64,000 bases of DNA from Pseudoips prasinana (taxonomy: Eukaryota > Arthropoda > Insecta > Lepidoptera > Nolidae): contig OX621241.1 in NCBI GenBank assembly GCA_951640165.1, positions 17,055,001 through 17,119,000 on the forward strand, in the 5' to 3' direction. This document shows, piece after piece, positions 56,847-64,000 of this stretch (the first letter of the stretch is position 1; each line of letters opens with the position of its first letter). The notes under the pieces are model-generated. The model did not search any database. It was given only the letters and a program-made list of their open reading frames with translations, and was not told the DNA's origin. The translations under genes and the position numbers were made by a program.

Positions 56847-59432
56847 TTGAACAATATTATTCCATCCAGCTACTCAGCCTCCGCCGAATTCCTATTTATT
56901 GAGGTTACTATAAAGGGGTCCAAGGCCATAATTGGCGTTGTTTATTGCCCCCCTTCTGTTGATTACTTCACCGGTTTCGAACTGGTTCTTGAATCGTTGG
57001 GTTCTCAGTATGCACACTACATCATCATGGGCGACTTTAATACCAATCTCCAAGCTCCAAATTCTCCTCGTTCCCGCAAATTCCTTCACATCATCGAGTC
57101 AAGCAGCTTGCATGTGTTGCCGCTTCAAGCTACTCACCATAATGCGTCCGGTGATGATACTTGGCTCGATGTAATCCTCACCTCTAACCCTTCCTTGGTT
57201 TCCTCCCACGGACAGTACGATGCTCCTGGTTTCTCCCATCATGACCTCATATTCATGTCCTATATCCTTAAGCCACCTAAAGTCAAACCCAAGGAACTGC
57301 GTGTGCGTTCTTTTGCTCGGATTAATGTTGAAAATTTGGCAAAGGATGCGTCCAATATCGACTGGAAGCAGCTGATGGAGGCTGATAACATTAATGATAA
57401 GATCGGATTGTTTAATGATGCTGTCACCAGGCTATATGATATCCACGCACCCATTAAAAATGTTAGACTGAAACGTCCACCAGCGCCTTGGATGACGCAA
57501 GGGATCCGAATGGCAATGCGTCGCAGAGACCGTGCCTTTCGAAGGTATAAAAAGGATCGATCTAATGAGCAATGGGGCTTGTTTAAGGTTGCTAGAAATC
57601 GGTGTAATAAGATGATACGTGACGCTAAACGCCGACATATTCTCGATAATATATCTACTTCTACTCCTGCTGGTATCTGGAAGTTTTTGGGAACTCTAGG
57701 TATTGGCAAGTCGCGAAATTTAGACCTCCCCAGCACAATAAGTTTAGATGATCTTAATATACATTTCTCCACAAGTTCTTTTATGGATCATCAAACAAAA
57801 ACCCAAACTATATACTTTTTAAATGGTCTAACGCGCTCCAATATAGATTCTTTTCATTTTTCTCCAGTTGATTCGAAGGACATTAAGAAGGTTATCCTAT
57901 CTGTCAAATCTAACGCAGTTGGCTGTGACTACATCAGTCGACGCATGTTAGTACCAATCCTGGACCACCTTCTTCCCGTAATAACCCATATCATTAATTA
58001 TTCCTTGTGCCATGGATCTTTCCCCGCTTTATGGCGTAAAGCCTATGTCCGTCCACTTCCTAAAGTCACCAACCCATCACTTCTCACCCACTATCGTCCT
58101 ATCTCCATCCTTCCCTTCCTATCCAAGGTACTTGAGTCCGCTGTCCATAAACAACTTTCCCATTTTATCCTATCCAATAACTTAATAAGTCCCTTACAAT
58201 CCGGGTTTAGGCCTGGTCATAGCACCACCACCGCTCTCCTAAAAGTGACTGGCGATATTAGGGCTGGTATGGAGGGGACTATGGTCACAGTCCTGGTGCT
58301 GGTTGATTTCTCCAACGCCTTTAATACCGTCAGTCACGATATCCTTTTATGTATCCTTTCCTACCTTAGGGTGTCTGACGAATCTCTGGAGTGGTTTTCT
58401 TCCTATCTTCAAGGGCGCCAACAGTCTGTTCGCAGTGGTGATGTTTCATCAAACTGGTGTAAATTAGATACTGGCGTTCCTCAAGGCGGTATCCTTTCTC
58501 CCCTCTTATTTTCGGTATTTATAAATCTCTTAACTCAAAATCTTCAGTGTTCGTATCATCTATACGCCGATGATCTACAACTTTACGCACAGACAAGCAT
58601 CGATAAGTTAGCAGAAGCGATCGTCGCCATAAATAGGGATCTTGATTTAATTAGGGAGTGGGCTAACAGGTTTGGCTTGACTGTCAATCCACTCAAATGT
58701 CAGGCTATCATCGTGGGCAGTTCCCGAATGATGAGTTTAGTGGATGTTGACAGTCAACCTCCAGTCTTGTACAACAATTCTGTTATTCCATACTGCCAGA
58801 ATGTAAAGGACCTTGGTCTGCTGGTTGATGCTACTTTAAGCTGGCAAAACCAAATCGTTAGCGTCAGCCAAAGAGTGACTGGGATCTTGCGGTCACTGTA
58901 TAGGTTAAAGAATTTCCTACCATCCGAGACAAAAGTAACGCTCGTGCAGGCCATTCTTTTTCCTATAATCGACTATGGTGATGTGTGCTACTTTGACCTG
59001 AATGCAGATCAACTCAATAAATTAGACCGTCTTCTGAATAACTGCATTCGATTCGTATTCAATCTTCGTAAGTACGACCATGTGTCATCTTACCGTTCTC
59101 AATTGAATTGGATGCCCATTCGGCACCGAAGAAACCTCAGAGCACTCACTACACTATTTTCTCTTCTCGACTCTCCGATTTCTCCATCCTACTTAGCTCC
59201 CTATTTTCAGTATCTATCTTCTAACCACAACAAAAATCTCCGTTCCACTCATAACAGACTTTTACAATGCTCTTCTCATCGGACTAACTTCTTACATTCT
59301 TCCTTCTTTGTACAAGCTATTCTTCTCTGGAATGCGCTACCTCCGGAAATCCGAATGGCTAAGACGCGGGTTACTTTTAAAATCAAAACTCGTGACTACA
59401 TTCACAAAAAAATTAAGGCAGAATCAACTTAA
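56847..59432 (+). CDS. CR1-like LINE-E endonuclease-reverse transcriptase, uninterrupted
   Basis: 861 residues with no break. The endonuclease lacks its first ~90 residues: it begins near SASAEFLFIEV and shows GVVYCPPS (30-37), GDFN (62-65), WLDVILTSN (106-114) and FSHHDLIF (129-136). The reverse transcriptase follows with VGCDYISRRML, HYRPISILPFLSKVLES, SGFRPGHSTTTAL, VDFSNAFNTVSHD, GVPQGGILSPLLFSVF and YADD (573-576), then FPIIDYGDVCY and a C-terminus ending KTRDYIHKKIK. CR1-like; the nominal start is TTG because the true start is lost. The intact frame suggests a recent insertion, but without a full endonuclease it is not autonomous. It would use element RNA as template. Confidence 0.9.
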   Translation: MNNIIPSSYSASAEFLFIEVTIKGSKAIIGVVYCPPSVDYFTGFELVLESLGSQYAHYIIMGDFNTNLQAPNSPRSRKFLHIIESSSLHVLPLQATHHNASGDDTWLDVILTSNPSLVSSHGQYDAPGFSHHDLIFMSYILKPPKVKPKELRVRSFARINVENLAKDASNIDWKQLMEADNINDKIGLFNDAVTRLYDIHAPIKNVRLKRPPAPWMTQGIRMAMRRRDRAFRRYKKDRSNEQWGLFKVARNRCNKMIRDAKRRHILDNISTSTPAGIWKFLGTLGIGKSRNLDLPSTISLDDLNIHFSTSSFMDHQTKTQTIYFLNGLTRSNIDSFHFSPVDSKDIKKVILSVKSNAVGCDYISRRMLVPILDHLLPVITHIINYSLCHGSFPALWRKAYVRPLPKVTNPSLLTHYRPISILPFLSKVLESAVHKQLSHFILSNNLISPLQSGFRPGHSTTTALLKVTGDIRAGMEGTMVTVLVLVDFSNAFNTVSHDILLCILSYLRVSDESLEWFSSYLQGRQQSVRSGDVSSNWCKLDTGVPQGGILSPLLFSVFINLLTQNLQCSYHLYADDLQLYAQTSIDKLAEAIVAINRDLDLIREWANRFGLTVNPLKCQAIIVGSSRMMSLVDVDSQPPVLYNNSVIPYCQNVKDLGLLVDATLSWQNQIVSVSQRVTGILRSLYRLKNFLPSETKVTLVQAILFPIIDYGDVCYFDLNADQLNKLDRLLNNCIRFVFNLRKYDHVSSYRSQLNWMPIRHRRNLRALTTLFSLLDSPISPSYLAPYFQYLSSNHNKNLRSTHNRLLQCSSHRTNFLHSSFFVQAILLWNALPPEIRMAKTRVTFKIKTRDYIHKKIKAEST

Positions 59433-59773
59433 TATTACAGTTTGTGTATATATTATTATATATGTAATATATTTATAAATGTATATATATTTAATATATT
59501 TGTCTATATATTTATATGTATATATATATACCTATATATTTATGTATTTATAGTATAGTGTGTAGTTATGTAACTATTGTATTTATACGATTGTATTTTA
59601 TAGTACTTGTCAAGTATTTTAGTAATTTTTATTATACTTGGTCTATAGTGCACCTACCATATTATCTCTGCATCACCCTAAGGTTGACTGGGAGAGAATG
59701 CCTTTGGCATTAAGTCCGCCTTTGTACAGTTTTGTGCAATAAGTATAAATAAATAAATAAATAAATAAATAAA
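56850..59773 (+). mobile_element. CR1-like LINE-E, 5'-truncated
   Basis: The reading frame is followed by an AT-rich 3' UTR and the tail taaggttgactgggagagaa ... gcctttggcattaagtccgc, then (AAAT)n to 59773. A fragment of the same tail is at 45163-45216. The left end is where the endonuclease homology starts; the preceding AT-rich DNA is flank. Confidence 0.88.
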
Positions 59774-60301
59774 ATTCCACTTAAAAAAACTAACCTACTT
59801 ACACAATTTACAAAATTATTATCGAAAAGTAAAATAATGTTGTACCAAACTTATAAATGAAATTAGAACGCGTAAGTTAAAAAAAAAGATCAATGTGTAC
59901 CAATTACCAATAAGGAAAAACAGCACTCGGCGTCACTGGGAGCTAGGTCTCTCCAGGTCTGTAAATCGCATCCAATTCGCATTCAAAGCGCATTTGAAAA
60001 CACATTATAACAATATAATCCCGAAGGCATTAATAGTGTTTTAGGGAGTTTTAGCCAGTATTAGGAACTGTTTCCGCCATCACCGCGTGGAGGTACTCCC
60101 AGCTTATGTCATCATTGAATTCAGAGTTCAAACATAAATATTATAGTCTCAAGAGTATTGACACCAATTCTGAATAAAAACCAACAGAAAGCAACGTATA
60201 ATATTTAATAAGGAACTTGATATTATGTGGTATTGGGAGATCTTACCTACACATTATATAGATTATAATTCGTATATGCTCTCTAAAAAGTCTGAAATAA
60301 A
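59774..60301. other. AT-rich spacer, nothing recognised
   Basis: No gene recognised. Confidence 0.4.
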
Positions 60302-61049
60302 ATAAAACAAAATTAAAAATTTTGAAAAAATCCCACGACGGTAAAATCTCATCAAAAAAGAATAAAATAACTCAAAACCCCCGACTTAACCCAATTATTT
60401 TGTAACAAAATATTATAATAGATGTAAAAATACTTCCTAAAAAAAAGAGTTGATATCTCGAGTAATCGGTAATAGATATATTTAAGTATCTAAACAATGA
60501 ATATCGATGTTTACAGTTTTTTCCTAACGTGCCTGTTTCTCGAAGATATACTTAAATGTAGCGATAGTAATTTTACCATAATACATAACCGAGGTATATC
60601 CGTCGGGGGCTGCCTTTCCTATATGAAATTTCAACAAAAATTTAATCATACTCATAAGTGTATTTAATGTCGTCGTTAAACATCTACAATTCTTTAATAA
60701 TTGTATTCACGTCACTAGACAAACTTATCTGGGTTAATGGCAGCTCCCGACGGATATTCCTTGGTTATGTATTATGTTAAAATTACTATCGCTACATTTA
60801 AGTATATCTTCGAGAAACAGGCACGTTAGGAAAAAACTGTAAACATCGATATTCAGTGTTTAGGTACTTAAATATATCTATTACCGATTACTCGAGATAT
60901 CAACTCTTTTTTTTAGAAAGTATTTTTACATCTATTATAATATTTTGTTACAAAATAATTGGGTTAAGTCGGGTTTTGAGTTATTTTATTCTTTTTTGAT
61001 GAGATTTTACCGTCGTGGGATTTTTTCAAAATTTTTAATTTTGTTTTAT
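60302..61049. mobile_element. Foldback element with ~312-bp arms
   Basis: 60302-60615 and 60739-61049 are imperfect reverse complements along their whole length (shared: aaaaaatcccacgacggtaa, ttgatatctcgagtaatcgg, ttctcgaagatatacttaaa). The spacer is about 123 bp. Arms differ by a few percent. No coding frame; it behaves like a large MITE or foldback. Confidence 0.92.
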
Positions 61050-61104
61050 GCTGTTCTAGTCTACGCTATGACACGTTGCGTTGTGTTGATGCTTGCATTG
61101 CAAC

Positions 61105-61128
61105 ATTACACACACACACACACTCACA
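61105..61128. repeat. (CA)n microsatellite
   Basis: Short run of CA units (acacacacacacac) just outside the foldback. Confidence 0.85.
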
Positions 61129-61204
61129 TATGTAAACGCAAAACCGGCCCAGCCGCACGGCACACCATAATGAGCTTTGTTGTGCTACTGCACTTTTCAG
61201 CTCT

Positions 61205-61303
61205 GACTGTACATAAATATTGCAGATTTCATTAAATTGTGAGACATACACAAATTAGGGAAATTAAAGTGCCTCATTAGGCACTTTATTTTTAATACAA
61301 CCT
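61205..61303. repeat. Repeat E, second location
   Basis: tgtacataaatattgcagat...gggaaattaaagtgcctcat and the hairpin match 52009-52100. Confidence 0.75.
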
Positions 61304-61450
61304 ATAATTCAAATATATTTAAATTTCATATGTATACTGTCCCCTAAATACGAGTTTAGTGAAATGGAGCAAGTTCATTTCATATTGATATAATGCGAAA
61401 TGAGTATGGATAGGCTGTCGCTTTTTATAGACACTTAGCTTGACGGATTT

Positions 61451-61685
61451 GACGGGCCGGTTGGCGTCGTTGGTGAATGCTGCCTTTCACGCCGCGGGTC
61501 GTGGGTTCGATTCCCACCCAGGACAGATATTCGTGTGCATGAACATGTCTGTTTGTCCTGAGTTTGGGTGTATTATCTATATAAGTATATATTTACAAAA
61601 GAAAAAGTCGTATATGTAGTATATTGGTTATCTGGTTTCCATATCATATATATAGTATAAGCTCTGCTTAGTTTGGGATTAAATC
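61451..61685 (+). repeat. SINE family A
   Basis: A box ttggcgtcgttggtgaatg, B box gggttcgattcccac; tail with a small tandem insertion (atatcatatatatag). Confidence 0.87.
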
Positions 61686-62151
61686 AGGAAAAAAAGTCGG
61701 TATAACCCAGTTGTTACTATAATAGTTTTAAAAGATAGCGGACTACCTGAAACTGTACTCACATTGTCCGTGTGACATAGACATAGCTAACTAAATCCGA
61801 ACTCATGCTGTCAGTAATATATAGCTTAAGCTAAGCTTGGTAAGCCTCAATGACATGCCTTATTCGTATCACAAAATGCTTATACGGATCACAGTGTGGT
61901 CGTAAATTCGTTACTTTCTGTCAGACTAAGCTCACTCAAGAGTATCCAACTTTTAATTAAAAGACTCTTTGAAATGTTCCCTTTTATATGGCAATATAGG
62001 ATCATGGTCGGTTTTAGAACTTGAGGATCAAATACTATTTCCTTGTTGCAGTGTTACTAGCTACAAATAAATACGATAATGAAAAATGAACCTATTTTCA
62101 GTGAAGCAGTAGAAACCTCTTAGGTATTTTTATCTTGTAGGTCCTTACCAG
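61686..62151. other. Spacer, nothing recognised
   Basis: No gene recognised. Confidence 0.4.
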
Positions 62152-62378
62152 TTTGGAAGTGATTGGCGAGGTTAAGATTAAGCTGGGTTGTAGTTATTAC
62201 ACAATAGTCGTCAGATATGTCTGCCTATTTAGGAAAGTGCTTCGGAGGGCACCTTAAGCTGTCGGTCCCGGTTGCAGCCATTAGACAACAGTTGTCAAGC
62301 CATGTCAGAGGCCTACTGGGCGGCTTGAACAACTCTGACACCAGGGTAACCACTGCCCATACGATAAGTAAGTAAGGA
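62152..62378 (+). repeat. 5S-derived SINE, second copy, decayed head
   Basis: The head keeps only ggaagtgattggcgaggtta; the C-box part is lost. The body is well preserved (agtgcttcggagggcacctt; aagccatgtcagaggcctac). Confidence 0.7.
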
Positions 62379-62431
62379 AAGAATAAGAAGATTAGCTATT
62401 TATATGAGCTTTTTAATTGGAAGAGTTCTGT

Positions 62432-62687
62432 AATAATAATATCCTGGGACATTATTTACACACGGCCATCTGATACCAAACTAAGCAGAGCTTGTACTAT
62501 GGAAACCAGATAATTGATATACTACATATACTACTTTTCTTTTGTAAATACATACTTATATAGATAAATACACCCAGACAAACAGACATGTTCATGCACA
62601 CAAATATCTGTCCTGGGTGGGAATCCAACCCACGACCTTCCGGCGCGAAAAGCAAGCATTTGCCAACCATGCCAACAGACCCGTCAA
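62432..62687 (-). repeat. SINE family A
   Basis: Minus-strand copy with both boxes (tggcatggttggcaaatg; gggttggattcccac) and the full tail. Confidence 0.88.
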
Positions 62688-62737
62688 TAGGTACTGGAGA
62701 GTTGATAGAATGCACCTTTTAATCGAAAATCGAAAAA

Positions 62738-62812
62738 ATAAAGGTTTTTATTCTCGTAGACTTTAAAAAAGCGTTTGTAAATAATCAGAATATGTTTGTA
62801 CTGTATAGTATG
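62738..62812. repeat. Dispersed repeat D, partial copy 3
   Basis: ggtttttattctcgtagact ttaaaaaagcg matches the start of the other D copies; later parts reappear weakly near 62990-63050. Confidence 0.65.
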
Positions 62813-63075
62813 AAAGAGAAAGGAAGAGATACAAACACTCACTGCAAAATTAATCTGCAAGTTTATTATAGCTATTAGATTAAGCAGTGAACTCGAACAA
62901 ATCAAGGAGCTCTGCTACAATAGATCAGAAATGGTCGAAGTAGCAAGATGCCTACAAGGCATCAAGCTCCAATTAACAATAATAATAATAGTATGAAAAC
63001 ATTTAAGTATAGCATTTAATTTACAATTGTAATGTTATTTAGTTATTTAGAACAACGAACGCACCTTGTATTCCG

Positions 63076-63215
63076 TTTGTATTTTTATTCCTGTCAATGT
63101 CCTAGATTTTCCTTTTTATGAATAAGACCAAATAAATCTTCAGCCGTGTGGTGAAGGTTAGGACTTATTCATAATACGGAAAATCTAGGATATTGACTGA
63201 AATAAAAATACAAAA
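63076..63215. mobile_element. Palindromic MITE, 140 bp
   Basis: Left arm tttgtatttttattcctgtc ... tcctagattttcc and right arm ggaaaatctagga ... aataaaaatacaaa pair over about 52 bases around a 35-base spacer. Confidence 0.85.
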
Positions 63216-63911
63216 AGGTAAACGATGCGTTAAATTGCATTGTCAATCAACACAAAAATATCAATTATTCTATGTGGATGGGTGAATGCACCGATGAGTA
63301 AATTGCTCATTATTCAATGAATAACTTGTTATAGATATTCAGTGAACATTGCCAACTGCATCTTTAAACATTACTTCGAATTGTACGCTACACTGAACTT
63401 TGGTATTTACGTCAATATCAACGATAGAATAAATAATCAAAAGATAGAATAAATAATTCATTGCGTATATATTCGTTCAGGTAGGACTCAGTAATTCCCA
63501 CATTAATTATGCCTAATTAATAAATTGTTAATGATCTCGTTTTACGAGAACCTACCAGCCAAACTAATAAGAAGATGTTAGACAAGAAAGTGACTCAGGA
63601 CGATAAAATATACTTAGAGAAAACTTATTAAAGATGTACAAGAACCGAAACAAATTTCTTTAACTATATTTTACTCAGTGATAATTAAGATATCCAAGTG
63701 AATATTTGTTTTTAAGGATTCTGCTTGATTACACCTATAATAAATAACAAGCAGTAAAAGGGGATCATAACAAAGTCTCTTTCTTATAAGTGATACAAAT
63801 GGATTTAACTTACAAGTAATGTATTTTTCTAGTACCACTTAATTCAAAATATCTGCTATACTTGAACCATTACAAACGTGCCATCATATATATTGATCAT
63901 CGGATTTAAAT
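63216..63911. other. AT-rich spacer
   Basis: Nothing recognised apart from a short direct repeat (agatagaataaataat) near 63425-63460. Confidence 0.4.
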
Positions 63912-64000
63912 ATTATATAATATCTTTGGACATTATTTTACACACGGCCATCTGATCCCAAACTAAGCAGAGCTTATACTATGGAAATTACACCCAGACT
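63912..64000 (-). repeat. SINE family A, cut by the window edge
   Basis: Tail only (cacacggccatctgatccca; aactaagcagagcttatact). Confidence 0.85.

Noticed and set aside
59440..59560. AT-rich palindromic stretch (tatatattta...) as an origin or regulatory element
   Set aside because: Low-complexity TA repeats in the CR1-like 3' UTR are a simpler reading.

Overview
The window looks like intergenic or intronic DNA from an insect, most likely a moth or butterfly. The base composition is AT-rich. It is packed with non-LTR retrotransposons, tRNA-derived SINEs and small palindromic DNA elements, and two repeats have a look I associate with Lepidoptera: the CTAGCTGTGCCCCGCGG repeat, and the CR1-like 3' tail reading 'gcctttggcattaagtccgc' followed by (AAAT)n. 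I could not recognise any host protein-coding exon. Nearly every convincing reading frame belongs to a mobile element.

Layout. 1-2.6 kb: a SINE fragment, a mariner relic on the minus strand with terminal repeats, and small repeats. 3.2-6.8 kb: a Jockey/CR1-group LINE with a broken ORF2. 7.1-12.4 kb: a nested pair. An LTR retrotransposon with a gag remnant carries, inside its 3' LTR, a 3.97-kb RTE-like LINE flanked by a perfect 12-bp target duplication. 12.5-16.2 kb: copies of a 141-bp MITE, a TA-flanked DNA transposon relic, SINEs and a perfect 42-bp hairpin. 16.26-19.90 kb: an unassigned DNA element with about 650-bp terminal inverted repeats, flanked by TA and carrying two copies of a CXC-motif reading frame. 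20-35.8 kb: repeat-rich DNA with SINE families (including a 5S-rRNA-derived one), MITEs and long AT-rich stretches with no gene. 35.85-43.58 kb: a nearly complete 7.7-kb R1/I-group LINE on the minus strand with poly(A) and an 11-bp target duplication. 43.6-47.2 kb: a junkyard of CR1, RTE, BEL/Pao and Jockey fragments. 52.6-56.6 kb: a Tc1 relic, a GC-rich R1-clade 3' fragment and a ~140-bp minisatellite with CTCF-like cores. 56.85-59.77 kb: a 5'-truncated CR1-like LINE with one uninterrupted 861-residue frame. 60.3-64 kb: a 748-bp foldback element, further SINEs and a MITE.

The genes do not form a pathway; they are independent mobile elements at different stages of decay. Two themes stand out. 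The first is the long-TIR element with CXC frames. The second is a recurring class of near-perfect palindromes with very short spacers, or palindromes that continue past a pre-existing hairpin. I read these as products of strand-switching during DNA synthesis. Family names are from recognised motifs, not from database searches.
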